Source: Calamus simplicifolius (Eukaryota > Streptophyta > Magnoliopsida > Arecales > Arecaceae). From it: 64,000 nucleotides of DNA. The translations under genes were made by a program, and so were the position numbers. Of the stretch, positions 46,877-58,247 are shown one piece after another. The notes below the pieces were generated by a model that worked only from the letters and a program-made list of their open reading frames with translations, made no database searches and had not been told where the DNA came from. Position 1 is the stretch's first letter; each line of letters opens with the position of its first letter. The DNA is taken from NCBI GenBank assembly GCA_900491605.1, contig UESW01001666.1, forward strand, positions 310,001 through 374,000, given 5' to 3'.

Positions 46877-48075
46877 AATTCTAAGTCTGTTTACTCTAAA
46901 GATTCTCTCTATTTCAGGATCTAGAGGTATGAGGTTAGGTTGTAACGATCGGCGACGAAGCATACACCCTATCGGTGTACTCTAAAGCAAATAGTAATTC
47001 AGTTTTTTTTATTAAACTAATGTAATAGAAGAGAAATGAGAAGATTCTAAAAGAAGTATCCTAAGAGATTCCGAGAACTAAGAGCAATGAAGACTAATTT
47101 AATTAGGATTTAATAATTATTAGCAATCAAGTTAATAAAGATTAAACTCTTTACCCTATGCTTAACCTAAATCTAGACAACTCCTAACTTCCAAGACCAC
47201 ATTGAAGCCCTTCAAATCAAAAATTAACTAATCAACTAACCAGTTAAGGGTAAGGTCAGTGGGGGTTCCCCGTTGCTTGCCTTAGGTAAGCGAACAGAAC
47301 CAATTAAATAACGACTTTCCTTTCCTTTTCTAGACACCAGTTAGTCAGTCAATCCTGACTCAATCCAACTCTTTCGAGTGCCTTATCCTATTGAGCTCGA
47401 GTTTCTTAGGGACTGACATCTAATTAATTTAGAGTTAAAGGCTTGGGTTAATGCAAAATGAAGGATATGGTTTGTGGGCCAAGGAAGGGTGATCAACTCC
47501 CCACCTTATCTTGATTAGGGGTTTGTGCCCTTAAAATTAATTATGAAAATGTTATGCAACAAGCAGATGTCAAGTTCTTAAAGTTATCAAACAACATTAT
47601 CTAATTATTTTATTTATTTAGTTATTTAGATTTTTATGATTAAGTTTTTAATTTCCTAATAAATTATGAGATGTCAATGAAAAAAAAATTGAGTTTTGCA
47701 GAAAATAAATTTACATAAGTCAATCTAAGCATAGAAAACAAATAAAATATTTTTTTTTTTTTTATTATTTTATTATTTTAATTTTATTATTTTATTATTT
47801 TATTTTTAAAAAATTTAATTATGTTTTATGGAATGTGTCTTAGGGTTTTCTTTTAGGTTCTTTAAGTTACGTTAACTAAAAGAAAACGTTGATTAGGTTA
47901 AAAGTGGATTTGTGATCAGAAGGAAAATAAATTTTTATGTTAAAAAGAAAATAAGAAAATCTAACAATTAAGGTAACTAAAAATAAGAATAAAATTAATA
48001 AAAAAATTTTGATAATTTTTTTAATATTTTTTTAAAAAATAACTGCACTTAGGTCTCTGGCAACTGTGCCAAAAA
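46877..48075 (-). other. Gypsy 5' leader with primer-binding site
   Basis: Non-coding leader between the 5' LTR and gag. The primer site at 48,054-48,071 reads TGGCACAGTTGCCAGAGA on the minus strand, a close relative of the TGGCGCCGTTGCCGGGGA site usual in this lineage. A T-rich tract lies near 47,750-47,815. Confidence 0.7.
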
Positions 48076-49004
48076 TCTAATGTGTATCGTAGCATAACGA
48101 TTTAAACACCTTAATTCCACTAATCTTAGGTAGAGTAGCGAGAGTAAGGGGTCGAATCCACAGGGACTTTGAGTAGTTATTTTGAAATAAATTTATGTAA
48201 TTAAATATTTAAATAAGCATATGATTGGTTGTGAAAATAATTAAGATATGATCTATCTTAATTAGAGTACAACCCGTACCCGTAGATCATGGCACGTCCC
48301 TTTTAGAGTCAAAAATTATTTTTACTTAAAAAATATTCAATGAAAAGTAAACATAAATAAATACTTTATTTTATAGTATCCAAAAGAGTACATAAAAAAA
48401 ATAATCTATTTCAACTTCCTAAGATTATGGATCTACCGCTTCCTACTCCCTGCATCCGCTCCTGCTTTTTGAAATAAAAAAATGATTGATTATAGAGGGC
48501 TTCCTGCTTCTACTTCTTGAAATAGAAAAATGATTGATTATAGAGGGTATGGTTATTGGTGGATGGAGAATGGATGGGAAGATTTGGGTTAGAAGAAATA
48601 GAAATAGTAATGGAGCGGAACAAAGAGAAGGACGAAGGGTGAAAGAATTACTGGATCATTCATCAAGTTATAAGGAAGGAAGACGTATCGACTCCATGTG
48701 TAATCCATGTTAACTGCTCACCTTATATCTGCAGATCAGATTTCTTCCTTTCAAAGTTCAAATCGCAGCCTTAAAAATATCGTACGATTTCCTCTTATCC
48801 GCGACTTCTTTAAAAAAATCTATTTTGAACTCGTTTCAAGTCCAATTTAAGTGCTGTTTGTACCGTTGGACTCCTAAAATCAAGATCTTCGAGTTGGCAG
48901 AGTTATTTCCTGAAAATATTACATGAAAGTATCAAATTTAGTAGAATAACAATAATTTGGTCTATAAATTAATACTTTTATGGCTAGTATTTATGTACTT
49001 ATCA
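48076..49004 (-). repeat. Gypsy 5' LTR
   Basis: 929 bp, partner of 33,863-34,810. It includes a duplicated block (TTGAAATAGAAAAATGATTGATTATAGAGGG-like, about 48,467-48,548) that the other LTR lacks. Confidence 0.9.
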
Positions 49005-50625
49005 ACTATATTAAATGTAAGTAAAAGAAGAAGAGATAAAAGAGTGATGAAAAAAATATTTTAAAAAATTATTAAATAAAAATAATTTAATAAATTTAAG
49101 GATAGAAAGATGTGATAACCTAGAAGTAATAAATAAATAAATAATTTTATAAATTTAGCATGCTTAAGGTTAAAAATAATTAAGTAAAATAAAAAATGCA
49201 AAGGCATTAGGGTAAGATACAATCCTTATTGAGGTTTGGAAAGGCTTAAGAGAAATTGAAATCAATTAGTTAATCAATTTATTTAACAAGATTATAGCAA
49301 CTAAAAGAATGTCGGATAATTAAAAAAAAAGCAAATTAATACCCATATACAAAAAATAAAGAAGATATTCAAGATTATGCAAATTATAGAGGGATTAAGT
49401 TGATGAGTCATACAATGAAATTATGAAAGAAAGTAATAGAAAATTAAATAAGAGCTGAAACTTTGGTATCAAATAATTAATTTAGATTTATGCCTGAAAG
49501 ATCAACTATAGAAGCTATTTATCTATTAAGGAAATTGATGGAGCGGTATAGGAAAAACAAAAAGACCTTCATATAGCCTTTATTGATTTAGTAAAAGCAT
49601 ATGATAGAGTACCTAAAAAATAATATGGTAAGTTTTTAAAAAAAGTTACCAAAAGGTACATATATAGAATCAATAAAAGATATATGATAAAGCAATAACT
49701 ATTGTTAAAATAATAATAAAAAAACTAGCTAGTGAGTTTTTAATTAATGTAGGTTTATCAAGGATTTGTCTTAAATCCATATCTTTTTGTACTAGTTATG
49801 GATGAATTAACCAAACATATTCAAGATGACATTATGTTATTTGCAGATGATATAGTGTTGATTGATGAAGCTAAATTTGTAGTAAATGCTAAGCTAGAGA
49901 TTTGAAAAGAGGTTTAAAAATCTAAATGTTTTAAGATTAGTAGTACTAAAACTGAATATATAAAATATAATTTTGTGAAAGTAGAAATACAGATGAAGAG
50001 ATAGTGAAGAGTGTAAACCAAGAGATACCAAGGAGTAAAAAATTTAGGTATTTAGAATTAATTATCTAGCAAGAAGGCAAAATATGTGAAGATGTGAATC
50101 ATAGAGCTAAAGCAGGATGGATTAAGTGGATGAGTACTTTGGAAGATTGTATCATCGATACATCCTATTAAAATTAAAAGAAAAATTTTATAAAATCGCT
50201 ATTAGGCTAGCTATCCTATTTGGAACAAAGTATTGGATAATATTGAAACAACATGTAAATAAATTAAGTATAATAGTAATGTACATGTTAAGATGGATAT
50301 ATGGTAAAACTTTAAAAGATAGAATTAGAAATAATAAGATTGGTCCCAATTGAAGACAAAATGAGAAAAAAATTGATTATGGTAGTTTGGACATATACAA
50401 CAAAGACTTTTAGATGCTTCAGTTAGAAAGAATCAATGGTAATGATAAAGGTAAAAGTAGACCTAAATTAATATGGATAAAATAATTAAGAGAGATATAA
50501 CTATTTGTAATTTAAGTGTCAACTTAGTCCTAAATAGAATATAGTGGAGGAAGCAAATTCATATAACTGACCCATGCAGTTGAAAAAAATGCTTATATGA
50601 GTTAAGCTGAGTTGAATATTTAAAT
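49005..50625 (+). mobile_element. RTE LINE-2, right part
   Basis: Starts with the second copy of ACTAT (49,005-49,009) and continues the LINE reading interrupted at 33,862. Recognisable pieces: the IEVWKGLREIE region near 49.23 kb, YRGIKLMSHTMK near 49.39 kb, RFMPERSTIEAIYLLRKLME near 49.49 kb, MDELTKHIQDDIMLFADDIV near 49.8 kb (catalytic FADD retained) and the 3' tail near 50.57 kb. Stops and indels are frequent. Confidence 0.85.
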
Positions 50626-51546
50626 TTAAAAATTATTAATTTTGAATAATAAGGAGAAGATTAATATAATATTATATATAGCAAAGGAAAAGATTGGATG
50701 AGAAACCAAGTTTTTTTTCTTTATGGAAATAGATTTAAAATTTTTTTATATTTTTTAAATATATTTTAAAAGTATATTTTTACTAAAATATCATATTTAT
50801 AGTGTTTTTAAATATGATATATATATACATATCTAAGTTATGGTTCTTCTAAGTAAAAAATATCTAATATTTTTTTTTGAAAAACATAGTTGTCATGGCT
50901 TTCAAGTATAATTGAAGATGGTTGCATATGTAATTTATTTGTTTTTATCAATGCATGTTTTCATGCTCTCTATCTTGATTTTTTTTATTTTAAATTTTAT
51001 ATGTTGTATATCATTTACGGCTTGACTTTTTAATATGGTACCATAAAACTATTATTTATTCATCATCTGCGAATAGAGTCGCAAATAATTCTATTAAATT
51101 GTATTATTATAAGAATTAAGATATCAAATTCAATAACACATTCAAACTTAAAACATTTGTTCATGACTTAATACCCACAAAAAATGGAAGTTATTAAAAT
51201 AATAATTATAGCATATATCTAACATAAGGGTTATTTAATTTTGGATTATCCCATTCCCTTATCACTTAGAATAAATTTTGATAGTAATATCTTAATTAAT
51301 TATCTTAATTCTCCTGATCTTATCTTAATATAAATATAATATAAATAGCGTTTATAACCATCCAAGGAAACAACTTATATATATTTTGCTTCTCCCTTTA
51401 CAAAATATGCCATCTGACCTGATGTATTATTAGAATTAGATGCCAAATATCTATTTTATTTAAGCACACGGACAACGTGTCTTTACTTCATCCATATCCT
51501 TATTCATTTAACATGTTGCCTTATAATTCAAAGCATTCCTTAAATT
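50626..51546. other. AT-rich DNA, no gene recognised
   Basis: Very AT-rich, with short stretches of TATA repeats; no coding frame. Confidence 0.4.
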
Positions 51547-51816
51547 AATACTCAACTCAACTCATTTAAGCATTTTTTCAACTACATGGGGTCGGCTATA
51601 TGAATATGCTTCTTCACTCTACTCTATTTAGGACTAAGTCGACATTCAAATTATAAATAGTTATATTTTTTTTAATTATTTATATAGTCCATATTAGTTT
51701 GGGTCTATCTATCCCTATTCTTACCATGGATTATTAAAAGACTACTCTTTCTAACTAGAGCATTTAAAGGTCTTCATTGTATATATTCAAATCATTATAA
51801 TCGATTTTCTCTTAGT
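51547..51816 (-). mobile_element. RTE LINE 3' fragment (5'-truncated)
   Basis: On the minus strand it carries the same 3' end as LINE-1 and LINE-2 (ENRL.WF..-like region, then the tail ending in ATGAGTTGAGTTGAGT). It is only about 270 bp, as expected for a 5'-truncated LINE insertion. Confidence 0.8.
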
Positions 51817-51980
51817 ACCTATCCTTAAATTAATAAATTAATAAATTAATATTTAACATTATAATTTTCTTAATTATTAAATATCATGGATATTTTATCC
51901 TCTTTCACGTTCTGGTCCAGCTAACAATATTCTATTTGTTCAGTTGACACATTGCTTCCTTGAAATCCCTTGAACTCTTA

Positions 51981-52004
51981 CTACAAAAAAAAAAAAAAAA
52001 AAAA
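51981..52004. repeat. poly-A tract
   Basis: About 23 consecutive A on the plus strand; flanking sequence shows no LINE tail. Confidence 0.9.
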
Positions 52005-52450
52005 AAATTCTGAACTCCTTATTGAATAAAATGATAATAATACTTGACACATAATTTATCAAGTGCCTGGACAACAATGATCCATTCCAATCCCTAATTG
52101 TCCACTTAACACAATGCTCCCTTCTAATCCAATACATTTCTTAAATTAATAAAATGAAAATTAATGCTTAGCAAATTATTTCTACTTTATGACTAATAAG
52201 GAAGGCCTTTACAAATATGAAACTTGTTATTCGTTGTTCAAACCTTTTTTTTACATATTATTCCTTGTAAATTATTAACAAATTCATTAGCTGAAGAGTT
52301 CTATTCTTTTTTCTTTTTTCCCCCTTTACCTCCACTTTTGTATATCCACTGAATCTTTCCTTTGGAGCAGAGTACCTCCTCATGATCAATGATAAACCCC
52401 CAGTTACTAAGTTCTTTGTTGTTATCTGAATAGTTTGGAATTATTCTCTT

Positions 52451-52525
<75 letters not shown>

Positions 52526-52939
52526 CTAAAATTCTTAATAAATATTAGTTGAAGAGCCTTGAATTTTTCTCTCTTTTTTTCTGTTTATGCATCATTAATT
52601 TTCAAACTCATCAAATCTTTCCCCAACAAAATTTTTGACAAATTAATTATTAGCCATGATTTTTAACATATAAATTTTTAAACTTTGTTGAATCTTTTTT
52701 TAACAGTAAATGATTGATAACTATTAACAAACACATCGATCATTAAATTCCTCCAAAATAGGCCAATAAAATTCTTTACAAACCCCAAGAGTTCAATCTC
52801 TTTCTTTTTCTTTTTTTCTTTCTCTCTCTTTTAACATAGTAAATACTTCATATTACTATGAAATGTTATTGAAGGAAAAAAATTCTTTCTTTTGGTAAAA
52901 TTTTAAAAAAATAAAATAAAAATAAATATATAAAAATAA
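52005..52939. other. AT-rich DNA with microsatellite, no gene recognised
   Basis: Contains the (TA)n tract at 52,457-52,519 and pyrimidine-rich runs near 52.8 kb. Confidence 0.4.
52457..52519. repeat. (TA)n microsatellite
   Basis: About 31 TA dinucleotides without interruption. Confidence 0.95.
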
Positions 52940-53240
52940 TAATAAAAGTAGTTTCAATTGAAGATAGAATAAGAGAAAATTGATTACGGTATTTGGATAT
53001 ATACAACGAAAATCTTTAAATGCTTTAGTTAAAAAGAGTAGTTTTTAATAGTTCATGATAATGATAGAGACAAAAGTAGACTTAAACTAACATGAACAAA
53101 AATAATTAAGAGATATATAGCTATTTATAATTTGAGTATCGACTTATTTAAAATAGAGCAAAACAAAAGAAGCAGATTCATTTAGCCAACCTCATGTAGT
53201 TGGAAAAAGGCTTAGATGAGTTGAGTTGAGTATGATGTGG
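52940..53240 (+). mobile_element. RTE LINE 3' fragment (5'-truncated)
   Basis: Matches the last 300 bp of LINE-1 (GTTTCAATTGAAGATAGAAT onward) and ends with AAAGGCTTAGATGAGTTGAG. Fourth RTE copy in the window. Confidence 0.8.
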
Positions 53241-54304
53241 TGGTCTTTATTTCTAATGGTGGACCAAGAAAAAAAGATATAGTTTTATCCTTTTCATGGT
53301 CATATTTAAATCTTAACTTTTAAAATAAAATAAAATTTTACCCTATGTCTGTTGCTTTAAAAATAAATTATTGTATCAGAATTTATATATTTTATTTTTC
53401 TTTATAAGTCTATCAAAAAAGATAAAGATAATAAAAAATTATTTAAATATATCAAATCATTATTTAATAATTAATAAATCCCTCATGCAATTGCTTTATC
53501 ACCGAAGAGTTATCATGCCCAATGTACGTACTCCTGCATTAATGGCATCACCAGTGCAGAGGTAAACAGAAGATTTAGAATAACACATGCGATGAGCCGT
53601 GGATTTCTTTTGGTATTTTATCAAATGCAAGTTTAAGTTGCGACCTACATAAAATCATGGGGTTTAAATTAATTGTAATTATTTTATTAATCTTAAATTT
53701 AACTAAAAGCAATTTAATGATCAAATTGGTAGTTTAAAGAAAAATTAAAATAGAGAAGAAAAAAACTAGATCCAAAATTAATAACAATTAGCTTATTTAC
53801 CTCATTGCTAGGAGGCTGCCATCTGAAGTCCGGCCAGCCACTTTGAAGTGTGTCAATACCAAGGACTTAAATGACTGATGTCATCGTCCTTGGAATCCCT
53901 GAAGTTACTCTATAAACCAAAAAGCATTTGCTTTTAAGCGAAACAAGCCTCTGTTTACGTGAATCTGGAGTACATAAGATATTACTTTTGGTAATATATT
54001 TCTGAGACCCAAAAGAAATCCTAGTTTCATATGGATACGATTTTAGCTACTTTTCTATTCTTGTAAGGCTTTTAAATTAATTAAAAGTTATATTTAAAAG
54101 GAAAAACTAATAAAATGTTAAAAAAACATTCTTATTTTGTTAGGACTGCAATTGATATTTTCATAATCATCTTGAACTTAATCAGCAATCTGTCATCATG
54201 ATAATTCTTTGATAAAATAGTCACCAAAATTTATTTCGAGCTTTAGTAGAGTCATATATTGGTATATTCCTTTATCTCTTGTAGCATAATATTTTATGTT
54301 TTTA
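53241..54304. other. no gene recognised
   Basis: A less AT-rich patch at 53,800-53,950 could be an exon relic (minus strand LQSGWPDFRWQPPS), but nothing supports a family. Confidence 0.3.
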
Positions 54305-54391
54305 CTAATTAACCTCTTAAATGTTTCATTTGGAAAAACAAAGTTATAATTAAAAGTTGAATTGACATGAAAAACTAGGTAGGATATACAA

Positions 54392-55589
54392 CACAGTAAT
54401 TTTTTGGGATAGCGACGCTTTTAAATTAATTTTTTGATGCTTTTCTAGCGTCGAAGCTTTTATAAGCATCAAGAAAATGCTTTAAAAAGCATAGAAAAAA
54501 TATGTTTTTCTCTATGCGATTGGTTATAGAAGACCAACTTGCATTCGGTCACCGTTAAGAACACGAATCAAGAAATCGAAAAAGTAAACAAAGAATCCAA
54601 ATCTTAAAAGCAAAAAGCCTTCATCAAACCAAGAACCGAAAGACGTTATGAAGACAAGAAAACATAACCCTAACTCCCAAAAAAAACTTCAGATCCAAAC
54701 CCTAGAAGGATCAAAAGATAGAACAATCGAAAGAAAAAGGAAAGAAAGGAAACAGAGAGAGGATGAGAAGAGTACCAGCAGCACTGTGAAGGCCATTAAA
54801 GGTTGTGGTTGGTGAACCAATCATAGAGCAAAGGATCATCTCCTTCCACCGCACCGTGGCCTTCTTCTTGAGAACTCGATGCGGACACCATGGCTCATGG
54901 CGAAGTTGATGACTCGGCGGACTTGGGCAGCGGAGTAGCGCATGGCGGGGCCGTAAGGCGAGGTCGGGCTCGGAGGGGAGGAGGGGGAAGGACTGTGAGT
55001 CGATCGGTGAGGTGCCAATGGAAAACGTTAAGCTTATTGTGGCTCATGGCGCGAATGGTGCGGAGGAGGTCGAGGACGGGGAAGAAGTTGCGGGCGGTGT
55101 CGAGGAGGAGGCCACGGTGGGGGAAAAGCGGGTGATCGAAGATCGAGATCCCAACGGGGAGCGCCTGTGGGGAGCCCCAGGGCAGCTGGGAGAAGGTCTC
55201 GAGGCTGCGCATGTCACCCCAGGTGGTGGCAGCCGCGAGATGGGCCGCGGAGCCGGAGGAGGGGATGGAGAGGGAGTAGGACTCGTTCGTGATGGAGGGT
55301 CGGCAACGGAGAGGGTGAAGGTGGCCAGTGGCGGGGCGGTGGTGGAGAGGTTTCACGGCGGGAGGAAGGGGGTGGTGGTCGGGTTAGGGGGAGAGGATGC
55401 AGAAGGAGGGGGAGAGATGGACGGGGATGGTAGGGGCGGGAATATGAATCTTATTATATAAAGGATCGGGAGCTAGGGGGTGAGGTAGGGGCTAGTTAGG
55501 GGTAATGCCTACGACGCTTTTTAAAGCATCGGCAGGCTGCATCGAAAAAAAAAAAAAAAAGGTTGCTATTTCTAATTTTTGCTATAGTG
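54392..55589 (-). mobile_element. CACTA-2: small CACTA-type element carrying a hexosaminidase fragment
   Basis: About 1.2 kb. Left end CACAGTAATTTTTTGGGATA; right end on the minus strand CACTATAGCAAAAATTAGAA, i.e. an imperfect CACTA terminal inverted repeat. Subterminal words of the GATGCTTTT / AAAGCATC type occur at both ends (54.4-54.52 and 55.51-55.54 kb). ATA flanks the right end and lies 5 bp before the left end. There is no transposase; the body is a gene fragment plus an A-rich spacer, so it is a non-autonomous gene-carrying element. Confidence 0.75.
54881..55360 (-). pseudogene. captured beta-hexosaminidase (GH20) fragment
   Basis: Minus-strand reading gives the N-terminal lead-in and first part of the catalytic barrel of plant beta-N-acetylhexosaminidase, which trims GlcNAc from N-glycans. 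Visible parts: ESYSLSIP, AAATTWGDMRSLETFSQL, PLFPHRGLLLDTARNFFPV, IRAMSHNKLNVFHWHLTD and, in a shifted frame, MRYSAAQVRRVINFAMSHGV. The HWH-TD motif is intact but is followed by an extra GATC that shifts the frame, and a few codons are missing before MRYS. The catalytic Asp-Glu pair lies further downstream and is not present. GC content is far above the surroundings. Confidence 0.85.
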
Positions 55590-55734
55590 ATACTTTAACC
55601 ATGATGCACGGCAACATCTTATTAGTAACCCTAGGCCCTAGATAAAACCACGTTACTTTATTTAGACTCTCTAATCCTTTCAATATAACTCCTCTATGGG
55701 CTATTGAACTTAGATTGAATAGCCTCGATGAGTC

Positions 55735-55962
55735 TGTTGGAAGTCATTACAGCCTTTTTTATCTTTTAGTGGTAAAGATTAGTTATTAATCCAAACAAAT
55801 TTTATGGTAGGTAAATAGGAGTAGGCTTCTAATCCTTTTAGAATAAATTCTAACATTTGTAGAATATAGTTGATCTCTTCTATATATAAGCACCTGTAAC
55901 CCTAATCTTAGGATATCATCCAATTTTTTTTCCTACTATTATTACTTATTTTAATTAGTGTT
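55735..55962 (+). repeat. Copia-2 family LTR fragment, interrupted by the Sirevirus
   Basis: Starts TGTTGGAAGTCATTAC exactly as the LTR at 6,896, in the same flanking context. It is missing two internal blocks, and the reading TTTTAATTAGTGTT stops at 55,962 where the Sirevirus LTR begins. Confidence 0.85.
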
Positions 55963-56216
55963 TGTTGCCCAGACGTAGCAACCCAAGAGAGGAGCGAATT
56001 GGGTATTTAAAATTAATTACTAGCGCAGATATGTGCTTAATCACTAGTTAAAAATTAGTTCGCAGCGGTGTAGTGGAGTGCACGAAACAAAATCACACAG
56101 AATAAGCAATCACAAACACAAGAGGGTTTATAGTGGTTCGGTGCCAAACTCGGCTCCTACGTCTACTCCCAAAAACCCTTTGGGAAATTTTACTAATCGT
56201 ATCACAACGATTACAA

Positions 56217-56369
56217 CCCCTAGCCTTCGGCTAGTCCTCTTGTTTCACGGCACAAGGCAGCCAAACCCCTAGCCTTATCCGGCTAGTCCTCTTGTTTAAC
56301 GGCACAAGGAAGCCAAACCCTAGCCTTACCCGGCTAGATCTCTTGTTTAACGGTACAAGGAAGCCAATC
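56217..56369. repeat. three-unit tandem repeat, about 51 bp each
   Basis: Units run CCCCTAGCCTTMYCCGGCTAG, then TCCTCTTGTTTAACGGCACA, then AGGAAGCCAAA, starting near 56,217, 56,266 and 56,318. Each contains the small palindrome AGCC-GGCT. Confidence 0.9.
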
Positions 56370-57054
56370 AACAATCTAGGGTTATCCTTAACCCTATTAC
56401 AAGAAATTTCAGAATAGATAATAGATAGCTCCTAACTTGAGCAAATATTCAAAGAATACTTTACAAATTTGAAGCAAATCTTTAGCAATGAATGTGGATC
56501 TATGAGGTAGCTGAAGCTTTGAATGCTTTACCGGATCTGGATGACTTGAGCAGTGATTAAGATTTGTAAACTTCAATGCACAAGAACTTGCTTTCCAACA
56601 CTCCAAAAAATATGCAATGAACACTCTCTTTCTTGATTTCTTTCTCTTCTTTTTCTTTTTCAGATTCGTCATTGTGTTCCTCTGAGCTCAACTATTTAAA
56701 CCAAGAAAAATGTTCGTTAGATACATTGGTAATAAGAGGAAATTAAAACAGGAGAAAAATGTAACCGTTTGAGATTATTTCCCTAAGCATTGATTGCATT
56801 TAATCCTTTGATGAAGAAAGATCTCTGTCAAACATCAAAAGATCAAAAGTCAGTAATCATGAGAATGGAAATATAATTAAAGAGAGAGAGAGCATGTAAG
56901 AGTGCAGAGTGGTGGTTGGCTGGAATTAATTTTCCAGTTAGCTTCAAGCTCATGGAGAAGGAAGAAAGGCTCCAAGCTAGCTATACAAATCTAGCTAGCT
57001 ATCTAGCAAAGCTCCATGGCAAGAGAAGAAATTAGCCATGAAAAGAAAAAAAGC

Positions 57055-58062
57055 AGTTAGCTCTCAAGCTAACTCTTCCCTTCATGCACACGGCTAGGAT
57101 TAGCTTCCAGGAAAAATAGTTAGCTCTATAGCTAACTTGTTTTGACAGAGCACGGCTTGGAGATGAAAAAATATGCCACAGATAAAAATAGTTAGCTTTC
57201 TAGTTAATTATTTCAAAAGTGCATCAGGCCAAGAAAAAAGTAGTTAACTCTAGCTAACTCAATTCAAAAATTTATGCGCCAGGAAGAGAGAATGAGTTAA
57301 AGTAGTTAGCTATTCAGCTATCTAGATGAAAAGTTTCATGCATCAAGAGTAAAAGTAGTTAGCTATTCAGCTAACTGAATTTAAATTCATGCGGCTGGGT
57401 GAGATGAAAAATAGAATAGTTAGCTCTCCAACTAACTAGATGAAAAGTTAAATGTATCATGATAAAAAGTAGCTAGCTTCCTAGCTAACTGAATCCATCA
57501 TTCACACGCCCAAGAGAGAAAGGAGTTAGCTTCCCAGCTAACTTGATTTGAATTTCATGGTGCCGCCCAAAGGAGAAGCTAGCTCTCTAGCTAGCTTGAT
57601 TGAAGACAATTTGGCCAAGAAGAAAATCTGCAAGAAACAAGTTAGTTTCCAATGGAAAGAAGTTAGCTCACAAGCTAGCTGCCCAACTAGCTAGTTCCAA
57701 AGAGCATTCGGCCAGGACAAAAGCAGCAATAAATAGTTAGCTACTTAGGCAATCAAGCTAACTAAGAATGGAAGGGAGTTAGCTAACTAGCTAACTTGTT
57801 TTCACACCATTCGGCCAGCTTGTTGCAAGAGAAGAATAGCTAGCTTCCCAAGAGATCCAGCTAACTGATGGAAGGGACAAGCTAGCTCACAAGCTAACTT
57901 TTTGTGCATGGTTCGGCTAGGCTATCTGAGTGAGGAAAATAGTTAGCTAGCAAGAGGAGGAAGCTGGCTAAGGAAGGAAATAAGCTAGCTCCCAAGCTAG
58001 CCATTTTCTCCAACCATTCGGCAGCACAACCATAGGCAAAACGGTTAGCTAGAATGTAAGTC
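57055..58062. repeat. array of about 18 spaced near-palindromes in the Sirevirus LTR
   Basis: The core is AGYTAGCT, four bases, AGCTARCT, for example AGTTAGCTCTCAAGCTAACT at 57,055, AGTTAGCTCTATAGCTAACT at 57,118 and AGTTAGCTTCCCAGCTAACT at 57,524. Starts by hand count: 57,055; 57,118; 57,190; 57,242; 57,304; 57,357; 57,418; 57,471; 57,524; 57,577; 57,640 (half); 57,661; 57,735; 57,777; 57,838; 57,880; 57,941; 57,983; 58,043. Spacers share CATTCGGCCA-like and GAAGAAAA-like words, so the array probably grew by duplication. Confidence 0.9.
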
Positions 58063-58247
58063 TAGGTAGCTAAAAGGAAGAATAAGCTTTCAAGATAAGA
58101 GAAAAGCAAGCACCATGTAACAAATAAAATTTGCTTGATAAGGCTCACCTGTACGATACTTGTACATCCCTGCATTAATCTTAATTTCCATAATAAACTT
58201 AGTCTTAATTGTTTTGGAATCATCAAAATCAATCTAGGGGCCAACAA

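Larger units (their letters stand above)
33863..49004 (-). mobile_element. Athila-like Ty3/Gypsy retrotransposon, nested and rearranged
   Basis: LTRs at 33,863-34,810 and 48,076-49,004, with 5-bp target duplication ACTAT. On the minus strand the order is 5' LTR, primer site TGGCACAGTTGCCAGAGA (48,054-48,071), a 1.2-kb leader, gag, protease, RT, RNase H, integrase, a purine tract (TTGGAAGGAG) and the 3' LTR. Gag opening (MDPNNENDPP), the LPSFYGLANEDPYKHLDEFLE block and the RT MPFGLCNAPATFQRC fit the Athila group. No envelope-like gene was recognised between integrase and 3' LTR. The internal region carries a tandem duplication of about 1 kb and a 4.7-kb CACTA insertion, plus many stops. Confidence 0.9.
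54305..55734. repeat. segment duplicated from about 6.7 kb (copy B), split by CACTA-2
   Basis: 54,305-54,386 and 55,590-55,734 together match 6,666-6,895 (for example GGCAACATCTT and CCCTAGATAAAACCACGTTA). The intact copy A gives the empty site of CACTA-2. Confidence 0.85.
55963..58246 (-). repeat. Sirevirus 3' LTR
   Basis: On the minus strand it starts TGTTGGCCCCTAGATTG directly behind the polypurine tract GGGGAGAT and ends TCTGGGCAACA. It holds a three-unit tandem repeat and the palindrome array. The partner LTR is beyond the window, so boundaries rest on TG/CA ends and neighbours. Confidence 0.85.

Noticed and set aside
54890..55461. open frames on the plus strand up to 149 codons
   Set aside because: Antisense shadow of the GC-rich hexosaminidase fragment; glycine/arginine-rich, low-complexity translation.
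57055..58062. CRISPR-like array of short spaced repeats
   Set aside because: Repeats are degenerate palindromes with similar spacers inside a plant LTR; no unique spacers and no prokaryotic context.
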